This document shows positions 19,207-29,115 of a stretch of DNA of 64,000 nt, one piece after another. The stretch covers positions 62,001 to 126,000 of the forward strand of contig NZ_JAJVHF010000001.1 of assembly GCF_022171985.1 (NCBI RefSeq). Reading direction: 5' to 3'. Both the position numbers and the translations under genes were made by a program. How positions within the stretch are numbered: the first letter of the stretch is position 1; each line of letters opens with the position of its first letter. Source of the stretch: Huaxiibacter chinensis (GTDB lineage Bacteria; Pseudomonadota; Gammaproteobacteria; Enterobacterales; Enterobacteriaceae). The notes beneath the pieces were generated by a model, which was not told where the DNA came from, made no database searches, and saw nothing but the letters and a program-made list of their open reading frames with translations.

Positions 19207-20379
19207 ATGTTCGATTTTTCACAGGTTGTGGATCGTCACGGCACCTGGTGCACCCAGTGGGATTACGTCGCCGACCGTTTTGGCGCAGACGATCTGCTTC
19301 CCTTCACCATCTCCGATATGGATTTCGCCACCGCGCCCTGTATCACCGATGCGCTGCATGCGCGCATTCAGCACGGCGTGTTTGGCTACAGTCGCTGGAA
19401 AAATGACGAGTTTCTCGCCGCCGTTGCGCACTGGTTCCGTCAGCGTTTTGCCAGCGAAATAGATACGGCAACTCTCGTTTATGGCCCTTCCGTGATCTAT
19501 ATGGTTTCAGAGTTGATTCGACTCTGGTCAAAGCCGGGGGAGGGCATTGTCGTCCACACGCCGGCCTACGACGCTTTTTATAAAGCGGTTGAAGGCAATC
19601 AGCGCCGACTTGTTCCCGTGCCGATGATCAAAGAGGCCGCTGGCTGGCAGGGCGACTGGCGTAAACTTGAAGCTGAACTGGCAAAACCTGAAAATACGGT
19701 GCTGCTGCTCTGTAGCCCACAGAACCCCACAGGCAAAGTCTGGACACGTGATGAGCTAACCACCCTTTCCGCGTTATGCGCCAGGCATCATGTCGCGGTC
19801 ATCAGCGACGAAATCCATATGGACATGACCTGGAATAACCACCAGCACACCCCGTGGAATGAGGTGGCCCGCGGAAAATGGGCGTTACTGACATCAGGCT
19901 CCAAGAGTTTTAACATCCCGGCGTTGACCGGCGCATATGGCCTGATTGGCGATGATGAAACGCGCGCGGCCTACCTGACCGCCCTGAAAAACCGCGACGG
20001 GCTCTCTTCCCCGTCCGTGCTTGCTCTGACGGCGCATATCGCGGCTTACCAGCAGGGTGCCCCCTGGCTGGACGCCCTGCGTGCCTGTCTCGCCAGCAAC
20101 CTGAACTATATTGCTGAAGAACTGAACCGTGCTTTTCCGAAACTGAACTGGCAGCCGCCAGAGGCGACCTATCTGGCATGGATCGATCTGCGGCCTTTAG
20201 GCATAGACGATCGTGCTCTGCAAACGGTGCTGATTGAGCAGCAAAAAGTCGCCATCATGCCGGGATATACCTACGGTGAAGAGGGGCGTGGTTTTATCCG
20301 ACTGAATGCGGGTTGCCCAAGAAGTAAGCTGGAGCAAGGCGTTCACAGGCTTATCGCGGGGATAAACACCCTGCTTTAA
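19207..20379 (+). CDS. malY: MalY, PLP-dependent cystathionine beta-lyase
   Basis: Cytoplasmic PLP enzyme with C-S lyase activity that also binds and antagonises the maltose activator MalT in E. coli. It is 390 residues, the E. coli length, of the class I aminotransferase fold. The PLP lysine is K233 in TSGSKSFNIPALTG, and the co-substrate motif SPQNPTGKVW is present. The ATG at 19207 follows AAGGACGATAAAG. It shares the malX transcript, subject to the hairpin between them. Confidence 0.96.
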   Translation: MFDFSQVVDRHGTWCTQWDYVADRFGADDLLPFTISDMDFATAPCITDALHARIQHGVFGYSRWKNDEFLAAVAHWFRQRFASEIDTATLVYGPSVIYMVSELIRLWSKPGEGIVVHTPAYDAFYKAVEGNQRRLVPVPMIKEAAGWQGDWRKLEAELAKPENTVLLLCSPQNPTGKVWTRDELTTLSALCARHHVAVISDEIHMDMTWNNHQHTPWNEVARGKWALLTSGSKSFNIPALTGAYGLIGDDETRAAYLTALKNRDGLSSPSVLALTAHIAAYQQGAPWLDALRACLASNLNYIAEELNRAFPKLNWQPPEATYLAWIDLRPLGIDDRALQTVLIEQQKVAIMPGYTYGEEGRGFIRLNAGCPRSKLEQGVHRLIAGINTLL

Positions 20380-20382
20380 CCC

Positions 20383-20422
20383 TTTGCGCAATGGAATATT
20401 CCGTTGCGCAAATAGCTTTTTA
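20383..20422 (+). terminator. 30-bp palindrome and T-tract after malY
   Basis: Positions 20383-20412 form an almost perfect palindrome with 15-bp arms starting TTTGCGCAA and centred on GGAATATTCC; the only non-Watson-Crick pair is a T-G. CTTTTT follows at 20416. It is long and loop-less, which is unusual for a terminator but fits its position at the end of the malXY operon. Confidence 0.7.
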
Positions 20423-20475
20423 CCCCGTTTTGTTCTTATAATAAGCCGCACTTTAACCAGAAAAAGAGTGCGACC

Positions 20476-21477
20476 ATGATTGATACACGCCTGCCTTTAA
20501 CCGATATCCACCGTCACCTTGATGGCAACATTCGTGCCCAAACTATTCTCGATCTTGGCCGCCAGTTCAATTTAGCCCTGCCCGCTCAGTCCCTTGAATC
20601 CCTTATTCCCCACGTTCAGGTCACCGCCAATGAACCGGATCTGGTGAGCTTTTTGAGCAAACTGGACTGGGGCGTCAAAGTACTGGCCTCCCTGGACGCC
20701 TGCCGTCGCGTGGCGTTTGAGAATATTGAGGATGCCGCCCGTAACGGCCTGCATTACGTTGAGCTGCGCTTTTCCCCCGGCTATATGGCGATGACCCACA
20801 GCCTGCCGGTGGCGGGCGTGGTCGAAGCCGTTATCGAAGGGGTGCGGGAAGGCTGTAAAGCCTTTGACGTGCAGGCACGACTGATCGGCATCATGAGTCG
20901 CACCTTCGGGGAAGCGGCCTGTTTGCAGGAGCTTGAGGCACTGCTGGCGCACCGTGACCATATCACCGCCATCGATCTTGCGGGCGACGAACTGGGCTTC
21001 CCGGGCAGCCTTTTCCTCTCGCATTTTAACCGTGCACGTGACGCGGGCTGGCACATTACCGTGCACGCGGGAGAAGCCGCTGGCCCCGAGAGCATCTGGC
21101 AGGCGATCCGTGAACTGGGCGCGGAACGCATTGGTCACGGCGTGAAAGCGGTTGAAGATCGCGCGTTGATGGACTTCCTGGCCGAACAGCGTATTGGTAT
21201 TGAGTCCTGCCTGACCTCCAATATCCAGACCAGCACCGTGGCATCGCTGGCCCATCATCCATTAAAAACGTTCCTCGAACACGGCGTACTGGCCACGCTG
21301 AACACGGACGATCCTGCTGTGCAGGGCGTGGATATTATTCACGAGTACACTATTGCCGCGCCGCAGGCGGGCTTAAGCCGTGAACAGATTCGTCAGGCGC
21401 AGATTAATGGTCTGGACATCGCCTTCTTATCCCCGGAAGAGAAGCAGGCGCTGCGCGATAAAGTGGCAAAACAGTAA
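20476..21477 (+). CDS. add: Add, adenosine deaminase
   Basis: Zinc enzyme converting (deoxy)adenosine to (deoxy)inosine in purine salvage. It is 333 residues, the E. coli length. Metal ligands are H12 and H14 in DIHRHLDGN, the histidine of [10 protein letters not shown] and the aspartate pair of NTDDPAVQG; the catalytic glutamate is the E of HAGE. A TATAAT hexamer at 20437-20442 could be its -10. The purine regulators PurR and PunR and the transporter PunC are about 35 kb away in the same window. Confidence 0.97.
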   Translation: MIDTRLPLTDIHRHLDGNIRAQTILDLGRQFNLALPAQSLESLIPHVQVTANEPDLVSFLSKLDWGVKVLASLDACRRVAFENIEDAARNGLHYVELRFSPGYMAMTHSLPVAGVVEAVIEGVREGCKAFDVQARLIGIMSRTFGEAACLQELEALLAHRDHITAIDLAGDELGFPGSLFLSHFNRARDAGWHITVHAGEAAGPESIWQAIRELGAERIGHGVKAVEDRALMDFLAEQRIGIESCLTSNIQTSTVASLAHHPLKTFLEHGVLATLNTDDPAVQGVDIIHEYTIAAPQAGLSREQIRQAQINGLDIAFLSPEEKQALRDKVAKQ

Positions 21478-21485
21478 AGTATCTG

Positions 21486-21510
21486 GCCGGCAAGATTGCC
21501 GGCTTTTTTT
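21486..21510 (+). terminator. Rho-independent terminator of add
   Basis: GCCGGCAA and TTGCCGGC form an 8-bp stem with a 2-nt gap (closing to 7 bp with a 4-nt loop). Seven T residues follow at 21504-21510. It runs into the stop of the convergent ydgJ gene. Confidence 0.88.
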
Positions 21511-22550
21511 CAGGCGAGGCAGAGCGTGGCACGGTGTCTGGCGGATTCCATCCCCAGTTCAATCAGTTCCATTATTTGAATCGCCTGGCTTGCCGGCACC
21601 GGGTTGTCACCTGCCCCATTGAGAGCGTCGCGAATCGCAGCATAATAGGCAGGATAGTTGCCGGGCAGGGTCAGCCAGCTCTCCTCCATAAGATCGTCCC
21701 CGTCGACGCGGGTCAAAATTCCGTCACGCATATCATAGCCCCAGTCTTCCTGCGGCAGGCGCTCGCCACTCTTCAGGCGATCCTCCTGAGGGTCCAGACC
21801 GTACTTCACATAGCTCCCCCGCGACCCGTGCACGATATAGCGCGCGGATTCGGCTGCCGCCAGCAGAGTGCCGTGAAGCACAACGCGGCGCTGAGGATAG
21901 CTCAGTATCGCGTGGAAATAGTCCGTTGCCTGCGCGCCAGGCCGCAGCTGCGCCAGATCCACCGTCATGCTTACCGGTAACCCAAACAGATTGACAGCCT
22001 GATCCAGGAGATGCGGGGCTAAATCGTACCAGATACCGCTCCCCGGACCGGGCTGTTCGCGCCAGCGCTGCTTCACATGGGGACGAAAGCGATCGAAGTG
22101 TGATTCAAAATAGGCCACTTCGCCCAGTGCCCCCTCGGCAATCAGCGCCTTCAGCGTGAGGAAATCGCTGTCCCAGCGCCGGTTATGAAAGACGGATAAC
22201 AGTCGTCCCAGACTTTTCGCCAGCCCATCCAGCTCACGTGCTTGTGACAACGTCACGGTAAAAGGTTTATCGACCACCACGTGCTTACCCGCTTCCAGCG
22301 CCGCTTTTGCCAGCGGAAAGTGCGTATCGTTGGGGGTGGGAATAACAATTAAATCGATATTAGGATCGTTAAAGAGGTGCTTAGGTTCTGACACCACGTT
22401 CACGGTCGGCCAGTCCTGATGGACCTTTGACGCGTCACTGCTCGACACCGCACACAGCTCAAGCCCCGGCGTGCCCGCAATTAACGGAGCATGAAAGGTT
22501 TTGCTGGCGTAGCCGTAGCCGATAATTGCCACGCGGATTGTCTCATTCAT
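21510..22550 (-). CDS. ydgJ: YdgJ, Gfo/Idh/MocA-family oxidoreductase
   Basis: Predicted NAD(P)-dependent dehydrogenase of a sugar or cyclitol; the substrate is not established. The 346 residues, the E. coli length, have an N-terminal Rossmann fold (VAIIGYGYASKTFHAPLI), the family motif VVVDKPFTVT with the conserved lysine, and a C-terminal alpha/beta domain with GSGIWYDLAPHLLDQ. The ATG at 22550 gives MNETIRVAII after an AAGGGT ribosome-binding site. It is convergent with add, as in E. coli. Confidence 0.93.
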   Translation of the reverse strand: MNETIRVAIIGYGYASKTFHAPLIAGTPGLELCAVSSSDASKVHQDWPTVNVVSEPKHLFNDPNIDLIVIPTPNDTHFPLAKAALEAGKHVVVDKPFTVTLSQARELDGLAKSLGRLLSVFHNRRWDSDFLTLKALIAEGALGEVAYFESHFDRFRPHVKQRWREQPGPGSGIWYDLAPHLLDQAVNLFGLPVSMTVDLAQLRPGAQATDYFHAILSYPQRRVVLHGTLLAAAESARYIVHGSRGSYVKYGLDPQEDRLKSGERLPQEDWGYDMRDGILTRVDGDDLMEESWLTLPGNYPAYYAAIRDALNGAGDNPVPASQAIQIMELIELGMESARHRATLCLA

Positions 22551-22715
22551 ACCCTTGCCTCCGATCGGTTTACGCGCATTCACTGGCTAAATTATCGTGC
22601 ACCGCGCTCGACGTTTCACGGCCCTTTATTAAAAACAGCATGAGTCACTAAACATTTTCGTTACAATTATATAACCTGCTGAATTAAAAAAGAGATTCCT
22701 TACTCAGAGACTTGC

Positions 22716-22731
22716 TGTGATCCATGTCACG
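22716..22731. promoter_or_regulatory. Candidate CRP site between ydgJ and blr
   Basis: TGTGA-TCCATG-TCACG matches 9 of the 10 core CRP bases. It is 49 bp upstream of the blr start and 166 bp upstream of ydgJ. It could serve either gene; no promoter elements were assigned. Confidence 0.55.
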
Positions 22732-22779
22732 CTGTAACATTCTCAACCTGTATTTATGGATAAATCACACACAAGAATC

Positions 22780-22917
22780 ATGACGTCAATTATCAATCGA
22801 ATTATTGAATTAGCGGGATGGATTGTCCTGGGTGTTTCGGTCGTGCTGCTCGGCGTTGCCAGCCATATTGATAACTATCAGCCTCCGGAGCCCGTCGTGG
22901 CCACTCAGGCAAAGTGA
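22780..22917 (+). CDS. blr: Blr, small inner-membrane protein
   Basis: A 45-residue single-span protein whose central segment (ELAGWIVLGV followed by SVVLLGVASHIDNYQPPE) matches E. coli Blr, including the strongly conserved LLGVASHIDNYQPPE block; only the ends differ. Blr associates with the divisome in E. coli, and its loss raises sensitivity to beta-lactams. The ATG at 22780 is four codons upstream of the E. coli-equivalent start; an in-frame ATG at 22756 is also possible. Neither has a strong Shine-Dalgarno. It lies between ydgJ and cnu as in E. coli. A 6-bp GC-rich hairpin sits downstream at 22994-23009. Confidence 0.85.
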   Translation: MTSIINRIIELAGWIVLGVSVVLLGVASHIDNYQPPEPVVATQAK

Positions 22918-23140
22918 CGCTCAACAGGCGAATGACATATCCTGTCAGTTGCTTATTGCCAGTCTGCGTCATGAGGGTTAACCTTCTTCCCCGGGCGTCG
23001 TCCGACGCCTGAAATTATTATAGAAAAATCTTAAATTTATCGTATGGCTTACGTGCGCCGTGTGCGTCTTTATCTATCCGTTTATTATTCGCAAGAATTA
23101 CCCTACGGGTACGTACTCTTTATATGGAAGCTAATAAAAA

Positions 23141-23356
23141 ATGACGGTACAGGATTATTTATTAAAATTTCGTAAAATCAGTTCGCTTGAGAGTCTGGAA
23201 AAGTTGTTCGACCATTTGAACTACACGCTGACCGATAATCAGGACATCATCAATATGTACAGGGCGGCCGATCATCGCCGGGCTGAACTGGTCTCGGGTG
23301 GCCGTTTATTCAACATTGGCGAAGTCCCGAAGTCAGTCTGGCGCTACGTCCTATAA
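23141..23356 (+). CDS. cnu: Cnu (YdgT), Hha-family nucleoid protein
   Basis: A 71-residue Hha/YmoA-family protein that binds H-NS and StpA, modulates silencing of AT-rich genes, and was isolated as an oriC-binding factor with Hha. The sequence [20 protein letters not shown] and the [11 protein letters not shown] segment are almost identical to E. coli Cnu. It has no DNA-binding domain of its own. The H-NS-type AT-rich tract at 38691-38760 is the sort of target such complexes act on, though no link is shown. Confidence 0.96.
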   Translation: MTVQDYLLKFRKISSLESLEKLFDHLNYTLTDNQDIINMYRAADHRRAELVSGGRLFNIGEVPKSVWRYVL

Positions 23357-23444
23357 GAAAGTAGCCATCCTCGCGAAATGTTATATACTCACGCCCCGGC
23401 AAATTTTGCCGGATAACCTTTCGCGTTGACTTACGGGAGACAAC

Positions 23445-23885
23445 ATGACCGCATTGCCTGGAGAGAAAATCGGAGGCTGGTTACTTGCCCCGCTTGCCTG
23501 GTTACTGGTTGCATTGTTAAGTGCCTCACTGGCCTTACTGCTTTATTGTACCGCTCTGGTGACGCCCTATGCGCTGAAGAACCTGACCTCGCAGACGACA
23601 ATGGACATTGCGGTATGGTTTGTTTCATTTGGTTTCGCGATTGCCATGTGGTACTACACGCTATGGCTGACCATCGCGTTCTTTAAACGCCGCCGCCGCG
23701 TGCCAAAACACTTTATTATCTGGCTTTTGATATCCGTGCTGTTAGCGTTGAAAGCCTTTGCTTTTTCTCCCGTTTCCGACGCCCTTGCCGTGCGCCAGCT
23801 TCTTTTTCCGCTGCTTGCGGCGGCGCTGTTTGCCCCCTATTTCAGACGGTCTGAACGCGTGAAAAAGACCTTTGTGAACCCGTAA
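23445..23885 (+). CDS. ydgK: YdgK, DUF2569 inner-membrane protein
   Basis: A 146-residue membrane protein with four hydrophobic spans (about 11-40, 58-80, 91-110 and 121-136). The motif GGWLLAPLAWLL near the N-terminus is typical of DUF2569. The ATG at 23445 follows ACGGGAGACA. It lies between cnu and the rsx operon, as in E. coli. Function unknown. Confidence 0.92.
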   Translation: MTALPGEKIGGWLLAPLAWLLVALLSASLALLLYCTALVTPYALKNLTSQTTMDIAVWFVSFGFAIAMWYYTLWLTIAFFKRRRRVPKHFIIWLLISVLLALKAFAFSPVSDALAVRQLLFPLLAAALFAPYFRRSERVKKTFVNP

Positions 23886-23968
23886 TAACCTTACAGTTAT
23901 CCTGTTGTCGCGTGACCTGGTTTATCCGATAATAGATGGCTTTTTTATTTCAGGCTTAATGCTTAATA

Positions 23969-24550
23969 ATGACTGATTACTTACTGCTTTTTGTCGGAAC
24001 CGTACTGGTTAACAACTTCGTGCTGGTGAAGTTCCTTGGCCTGTGTCCGTTTATGGGCGTGTCCAAAAAGCTGGAAACCGCAATGGGCATGGGCCTGGCG
24101 ACCACGTTCGTCATGACGCTCGCTTCCATTTGCGCCTGGTGGATTGATACCTGGATTCTGATCCCGCTGGGGCTTATCTATCTGCGCACGCTGGCCTTTA
24201 TCCTGGTGATCGCCGTCGTGGTGCAGTTTACCGAAATGGTGGTACGTAAAACCAGCCCGGCACTCTATCGTCTGCTGGGGATCTTTTTACCGCTGATTAC
24301 CACCAACTGCGCGGTGCTGGGCGTCGCGTTGCTCAATATCAACCTTGGGCATAACTTTCTGCAGTCCGCGTTATACGGGTTTTCCGCTGCGGTCGGCTTC
24401 TCGCTGGTCATGGTGTTGTTTGCCTCTATTCGCGAACGCATGGCCGCTGCCGATATCCCTGCCCCGTTTCGCGGAAACGCGATCGCGCTGGTCACCGCAG
24501 GGCTGATGTCTCTGGCCTTTATGGGCTTTAGTGGTTTGGTGAAGTTGTAA
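23969..24550 (+). CDS. rsxA: RsxA, Rsx/Rnf electron-transport subunit A
   Basis: Integral inner-membrane subunit (six spans) of the Rsx complex, which keeps the redox sensor SoxR reduced and so turns off the SoxRS response. The 193 residues include [18 protein letters not shown] and the paired [13 protein letters not shown] motif, each with a conserved cysteine of the RnfA/RnfE family. The stop overlaps the rsxB start (TAATG). It is the first gene of rsxABCDGE-nth. Confidence 0.96.
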   Translation: MTDYLLLFVGTVLVNNFVLVKFLGLCPFMGVSKKLETAMGMGLATTFVMTLASICAWWIDTWILIPLGLIYLRTLAFILVIAVVVQFTEMVVRKTSPALYRLLGIFLPLITTNCAVLGVALLNINLGHNFLQSALYGFSAAVGFSLVMVLFASIRERMAAADIPAPFRGNAIALVTAGLMSLAFMGFSGLVKL

Positions 24551-25128
24551 TGAATGCGATTTGGATTGCTATCGCTGCCCTCAGCGTGTTGGGGTTGGTG
24601 TTTGGCATCATTCTGGGTTACGCCTCGCGCCGCTTTGCGGTCGAAGACGATCCGGTTGTAGAAAAAATTGATGAACTCTTGCCGCAAAGTCAGTGTGGAC
24701 AGTGCGGATACCCTGGCTGCCGCCCTTACGCTGAGGCCGTCGGTCTGCAGGGTGAAAAGATAAACCGCTGCGCGCCAGGCGGTGAAGCCGTCATGCTAAA
24801 AATTGCCACGCTGTTGAATGTCGATCCACAGCCTGCCGATGGCGATGACAATGCCCCAGAACCCGCGCGCATGCTTGCCGTGATTGACGAGCCAAACTGC
24901 ATAGGCTGCACCAAATGCATTCAGGCATGTCCGGTTGATGCCATCGTGGGCGCAACCCGAGCCATGCACACCGTCATGGCGGATTTGTGCACAGGCTGCA
25001 ATCTGTGTGTCGCCCCCTGCCCGACCCAGTGTATTGAGCTGCGTCCGGTCGAAACGACTATCGAAAGCTGGAAATGGGATCTTCACACCATTCCGGTTCG
25101 CGTTATTCCTGTGGAACATCATGTTTAA
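24550..25128 (+). CDS. rsxB: RsxB, ferredoxin-type subunit
   Basis: Membrane-anchored iron-sulfur subunit of Rsx. The 192 residues have an N-terminal helix (about 5-26), a [4Fe-4S] motif of the RnfB type ([17 protein letters not shown]) and two ferredoxin clusters, [12 protein letters not shown] and [12 protein letters not shown]. It overlaps rsxA by one base and rsxC by eight, consistent with coupled translation. Confidence 0.96.
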   Translation: MNAIWIAIAALSVLGLVFGIILGYASRRFAVEDDPVVEKIDELLPQSQCGQCGYPGCRPYAEAVGLQGEKINRCAPGGEAVMLKIATLLNVDPQPADGDDNAPEPARMLAVIDEPNCIGCTKCIQACPVDAIVGATRAMHTVMADLCTGCNLCVAPCPTQCIELRPVETTIESWKWDLHTIPVRVIPVEHHV

Positions 25129-27430
25129 GTTATTTTCTGCATTCAGAAAAGAGAAGATTTGGGACTTCGACGGTGGCATCCATCCCCCTGAGATGAAAAC
25201 CCAGTCCAGCGGTACGCCATTGCGTCAAATCCCGCTGGCTACCCGTTTTGTGATGCCATTGAAACAGCATATCGGTGCTGAAGGTGAACTGCGCGTTAAG
25301 CCCGGTGATACCGTCCTGCGCGGTCAGCCGTTAACCTTTGGTCGCGGACGTATGCTGCCGGTTCATGCGCCCACCTCGGGGACCGTCGTAAGTATCACAC
25401 CGCACACCGTTGCCCACCCTTCTGCGTTGGCCGAACTCAGCGTCATTATTGAACCTGACGGCGAAGATCGCTGGATCGAACGCGACGGCTGGAGTGATTA
25501 TCGATCACACACACGCGAAGCGCTGATTGAGCGAATTCATCAGTTTGGCGTGGCCGGTTTAGGCGGCGCGGGTTTCCCTACCGGCGTGAAGCTGCGTGGC
25601 GGTGGCGATAACATTCAGACCCTGATCATTAACGCCGCCGAATGTGAACCTTACATCACCGCCGACGATCGGCTGATGCAGGATTGCGCCGCGCAAGTTG
25701 TTGAAGGTATTCGCATCCTGGCGCATATTTTACAGCCGCGTGAAGTGCTCATTGGCATTGAGGATAATAAACCTCAGGCCATTTCTATGCTGCGTGCGGT
25801 GCTTGCAGGCAGTCATGATATCAGCCTGCGCGTCATACCGACCAAATACCCGTCGGGCGGGGCTAAACAGCTCACACAAATTTTGACCGGTAAACAGGTT
25901 CCTCACGGTGGCCGCTCTTCCGATATCGGTGTGTTGATGCAAAACGTGGGCACAGCCTACGCGGTGAAGCGAGCCGTCATCGATGGTGAACCCCTCACAG
26001 AGCGCGTGGTCACGCTGACCGGCGAAGCCGTCTCCCTGCCTGGAAACGTCTGGGCGCGTCTCGGCACCCCCGTGCGCCACCTGCTTGATCATGCAGGCTT
26101 CTGCCCCGGCAGCGAACAGATGGTGATCATGGGTGGCCCTCTGATGGGCTTTACCCTGCCATGGCTGGACGTGCCTGTCGTCAAAATCACGAACTGCCTG
26201 CTGGCCCCGTCGGCCAGTGAAATGGGCGAAGAGCAGGAAGAAAAAGGCTGCATCCGCTGCAGCGCCTGTGCCGATGCCTGCCCTGCCGACCTGCTGCCGC
26301 AGCAGCTTTACTGGTACAGCAAAGGTCAATTACACGATAAAGCGCAGGCCCATAACTTAGCCGACTGCATTGAGTGTGGCGCCTGTGCCTGGGTCTGCCC
26401 AAGCAATATTCCGCTGGTGCAGTACTTCCGTCAGGAGAAAGCCGAAATTTGGGCCATTTCTCTGGAAGATAAACGTGCCGCTGAAGCAAAAGCGCGTTTC
26501 GAAGCACGTCAGGCGCGTCTGGAGCGCGAAAAAGCGGCCCGCCAGGCACGCCATAAACAGGCCGCCGTTCAGCCTGGTGAACAAGACAAGGATGCGATCA
26601 ACGCTGCGCTGGCGCGCGTCCGTGAGAAAAACGCGACTGCCGCGCAAACTATTGTGATCCCGGCAGGCGAGAAACCGGATAACCGCGACGCCATTGCCGC
26701 CCGGGAAGCGCGCAAAGCGCAGGCTCGCGTTCGCCAGGCTGAAAAGGCGCAAAGCGAACACGCTGCAACGCCAGCGGATCCGCGCAAAGCAGCGGTTGAA
26801 GCTGCTATTGCCCGCGCCAAAGCACGTAAAGCCGCCCAGCCAGACGACGCGCCTCAAGAGGCTGCACCGGTTGACCCGCGCAAAGCGGCGGTTGAAGCTG
26901 CTATTGCCCGCGCCAAAGCGCGCAAAGCCGCCCAGCCAGACGACGCGCCTCAAGAGGCTGCACCGGTTGACCCGCGCAAAGCGGCGGTTGAAGCCGCCAT
27001 TGCTCGCGCCAAAGCGCGCAAAGCCGCTCAGCCAGACGACGCGCCTCAAGAGGCTGCACCGGTTGACCCGCGCAAAGCAGCGGTTGAAGCCGCCATTGCC
27101 CGCGCCAAAGCACGTAAAGCCGCTAAGTCAGACGACGCGCTTCAAGAGGCTGCACCGGTTGACCCGCGCAAAGCAGCGGTTGAAGCCGCCATTGCCCGCG
27201 CCAAAGCACGTAAAGCCGCTCAGCCAGACGACGCGCCTCAAGAGGCTGCACCGGTTGACCCGCGCAAAGCGGCGGTTGAAGCCGCCATTGCCCGCGCGAA
27301 AGCACGTCAGGCCGCGCAACAGGAAGCTGAACCGGCGGCTAATGATGACCCACGAAAAACCGCAGTCGCCGCCGCGATTGCGCGTGTTCAGGCTAAGAAA
27401 GCCGCACAGCAGGCAGTCAACGAGGATTAA
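25121..27430 (+). CDS. rsxC: RsxC, electron-transport subunit C with expanded C-terminal repeats
   Basis: Peripheral subunit of Rsx that is thought to carry the NADH/FMN site. The 769-residue product starts [12 protein letters not shown] at an ATG inside the end of rsxB; an upstream in-frame ATG at 24935 lies within rsxB and was rejected. The N-terminal part has the [15 protein letters not shown] flavin/NAD motif, followed by two [4Fe-4S] motifs ([12 protein letters not shown] and [12 protein letters not shown], about 375-430). The C-terminal third is a low-complexity Ala/Lys/Arg-rich region ending in seven copies of a repeat beginning [19 protein letters not shown]. coli RsxC has the same kind of repeat with different linkers. 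Repeat number is likely variable between strains. Confidence 0.95.
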   Translation: MFKLFSAFRKEKIWDFDGGIHPPEMKTQSSGTPLRQIPLATRFVMPLKQHIGAEGELRVKPGDTVLRGQPLTFGRGRMLPVHAPTSGTVVSITPHTVAHPSALAELSVIIEPDGEDRWIERDGWSDYRSHTREALIERIHQFGVAGLGGAGFPTGVKLRGGGDNIQTLIINAAECEPYITADDRLMQDCAAQVVEGIRILAHILQPREVLIGIEDNKPQAISMLRAVLAGSHDISLRVIPTKYPSGGAKQLTQILTGKQVPHGGRSSDIGVLMQNVGTAYAVKRAVIDGEPLTERVVTLTGEAVSLPGNVWARLGTPVRHLLDHAGFCPGSEQMVIMGGPLMGFTLPWLDVPVVKITNCLLAPSASEMGEEQEEKGCIRCSACADACPADLLPQQLYWYSKGQLHDKAQAHNLADCIECGACAWVCPSNIPLVQYFRQEKAEIWAISLEDKRAAEAKARFEARQARLEREKAARQARHKQAAVQPGEQDKDAINAALARVREKNATAAQTIVIPAGEKPDNRDAIAAREARKAQARVRQAEKAQSEHAATPADPRKAAVEAAIARAKARKAAQPDDAPQEAAPVDPRKAAVEAAIARAKARKAAQPDDAPQEAAPVDPRKAAVEAAIARAKARKAAQPDDAPQEAAPVDPRKAAVEAAIARAKARKAAKSDDALQEAAPVDPRKAAVEAAIARAKARKAAQPDDAPQEAAPVDPRKAAVEAAIARAKARQAAQQEAEPAANDDPRKTAVAAAIARVQAKKAAQQAVNED
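26777..27427 (+). repeat. 96-bp tandem repeat array in rsxC
   Basis: Five full 96-bp (32-codon) units start at 26777, 26873, 26969, 27065 and 27161. A diverged 90-bp unit follows at 27257 and a final partial unit at 27347. Units 1, 2, 3 and 5 encode the same 32 residues with only synonymous changes; unit 4 has changes (AKSDDALQ for AQPDDAPQ). This is recent in-frame expansion of a coding minisatellite. Confidence 0.95.
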
Positions 27431-28483
27431 ATGGTTTTCAGAATCGCAAGCTCTCCCTATACCCATAACCAGCGCCAGACATCGCGTATCATGATGCTGG
27501 TGTGTCTGGCCGCCGTGCCGGGCATTGCCGTCCAGAGCTGGTTTTTTGGCTGGGGAACCCTCGTTCAGCTCCTCCTGGGTTGCATAAGCGCCCTGACTGC
27601 CGAAGCGTTGATCCTGAAGCTTCGCAAAATGGCCGTATCACGGATTCTGGCTGACAACTCGGCGCTCCTTACCGGCCTGCTTCTTGCGGTCAGTATTCCC
27701 TCTTTCGCCCCCTGGTGGATGGTGGTGTTGGGGACGTTCTTTGCGGTCATTATTGCCAAGCAGCTTTATGGGGGCCTGGGACATAACCCGTTTAACCCGG
27801 CCATGATTGGCTATGTGGTTCTGCTGATCTCCTTCCCGGTGCAGATGACCAGCTGGCTTCCTCCGCATGAGATTGCAGTAAACGTGCCCGGTTTTATGGA
27901 TACGCTGCAGATGATCTTTACCGGACATACCGTCTCCGGCGGGGATATGACCACCCTGCGCATGGGTATCGACGGCGTGAGTCAGGCTACCCCGCTTGAC
28001 ACCTTTAAAACGTCCCTTCATGCCGGACACAGCGTTGAACAGGTCATGCAATACCCTATTTTCCGCGGTGTGCTGGCAGGTGAAGGCTGGGAGTGGGTGA
28101 ACCTTGCCTGGCTTGCGGGGGGGCTTTTCCTGTTATGGAATAAATCCATTCGCTGGCACATCCCGGTCAGTTTTCTTGTTACGCTGACCGTCTGCTCTAC
28201 GCTGGGCTGGGCATTCTCTTCCGAGCCGCTCCCGAGCCCCGTCATGCAGTTATTCTCCGGTGCGACGATGATCGGCGCGTTCTTTATTTTGACCGATCCG
28301 GTGACCGCCTCCACCACTAACCGTGGTCGGCTGATTTTCGGCGCGCTGGCAGGCCTGCTGGTGTGGTTGATCCGCAGCTTTGGCGGCTATCCGGATGGCG
28401 TTGCGTTTGCCGTGCTGCTGGCCAATATCACCGTACCGTTAATCGATTATTACACGCGCCCTCGCGTGTATGGTCACCGCTAG
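27431..28483 (+). CDS. rsxD: RsxD, membrane flavoprotein subunit D
   Basis: Multi-span inner-membrane subunit of Rsx that carries a covalently bound flavin in the Rnf family. It is 350 residues with about ten hydrophobic segments. The segments [20 protein letters not shown] and [16 protein letters not shown] are conserved, as is [19 protein letters not shown] sequence (here [15 protein letters not shown]), the region containing the flavinylated threonine. It starts immediately after the rsxC stop. Confidence 0.95.
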   Translation: MVFRIASSPYTHNQRQTSRIMMLVCLAAVPGIAVQSWFFGWGTLVQLLLGCISALTAEALILKLRKMAVSRILADNSALLTGLLLAVSIPSFAPWWMVVLGTFFAVIIAKQLYGGLGHNPFNPAMIGYVVLLISFPVQMTSWLPPHEIAVNVPGFMDTLQMIFTGHTVSGGDMTTLRMGIDGVSQATPLDTFKTSLHAGHSVEQVMQYPIFRGVLAGEGWEWVNLAWLAGGLFLLWNKSIRWHIPVSFLVTLTVCSTLGWAFSSEPLPSPVMQLFSGATMIGAFFILTDPVTASTTNRGRLIFGALAGLLVWLIRSFGGYPDGVAFAVLLANITVPLIDYYTRPRVYGHR

Positions 28484-28492
28484 GAGATCGCC

Positions 28493-29113
28493 ATGCTAAA
28501 AACCATGCAAAAACACGGCGTGACGCTGGCAATTTTCGCCGCAGCCCTGACCGGGCTGACCGCGCTGGTTAATGAACTGACCAAATCCACCATTGATGAA
28601 CAGGCCGCTAAACAGCAAAAAGCGTTATTCGATCAGGTGATGCCGTCCGACGTGTATGATAATAATCTGCAAAACAGCTGTTTCATCGTTCAGGCGCCGC
28701 AGCTTGGTAAAGGGCCGCATCGGGTCTTTATTGCACGTAAGGGCGACACCGCCGTCGGGGCCGTGATGGAAACCACCGCGCCGGATGGTTATTCCGGCGC
28801 GATTCAGCTGTTGGTCGGCAGTGATTTCTCCGGAAAGATATTGGGCACGCGAGTCACCCAGCATCATGAAACACCGGGTCTGGGAGATAAAATCGAGCTG
28901 CGCTTAAGCAGGTGGATTTTAAACTTTGCCGGTAAAATCATACATGGCGAGGATGATACCGCCTTCGCCGTTAAAAAAGATGGCGGAGAGTTTGACCAGT
29001 TTACTGGCGCGACCATCACGCCGCGTGCCGTCGTAAATGCCGTGAAACGCGCGGGTCTCTACGCCGAGACCCTGCCGGCACAACTCGATACCCTTCCCGC
29101 CTGCGAGGACTAA
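28493..29113 (+). CDS. rsxG: RsxG, FMN-linked subunit G
   Basis: Membrane-anchored subunit with the FMN-binding domain. The 206 residues comprise one N-terminal helix (about 10-28) and a soluble domain. The flavinylation motif is [12 protein letters not shown], in which the second threonine is the expected attachment residue. [12 protein letters not shown] is a second conserved block. The ATG at 28493 follows TAGGAGATCGCC. Confidence 0.95.
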   Translation: MLKTMQKHGVTLAIFAAALTGLTALVNELTKSTIDEQAAKQQKALFDQVMPSDVYDNNLQNSCFIVQAPQLGKGPHRVFIARKGDTAVGAVMETTAPDGYSGAIQLLVGSDFSGKILGTRVTQHHETPGLGDKIELRLSRWILNFAGKIIHGEDDTAFAVKKDGGEFDQFTGATITPRAVVNAVKRAGLYAETLPAQLDTLPACED

Positions 29114-29115
29114 AC

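Noticed and set aside
24935..25120. Longer rsxC start inside rsxB
   Set aside because: The extra 62 residues are out-of-frame rsxB sequence; the ATG at 25121 gives the family N-terminus and a normal 8-bp overlap.
26777..27427. Regular repeats that might suggest a CRISPR array
   Set aside because: Units are contiguous 96-bp coding repeats in the rsxC frame with no spacers and no cas genes nearby.
26694..27494. 266-codon Arg/Pro-rich frame overlapping rsxC
   Set aside because: It is the alternative reading of the rsxC repeat; it has no ribosome-binding site and its length reflects the repeat composition.
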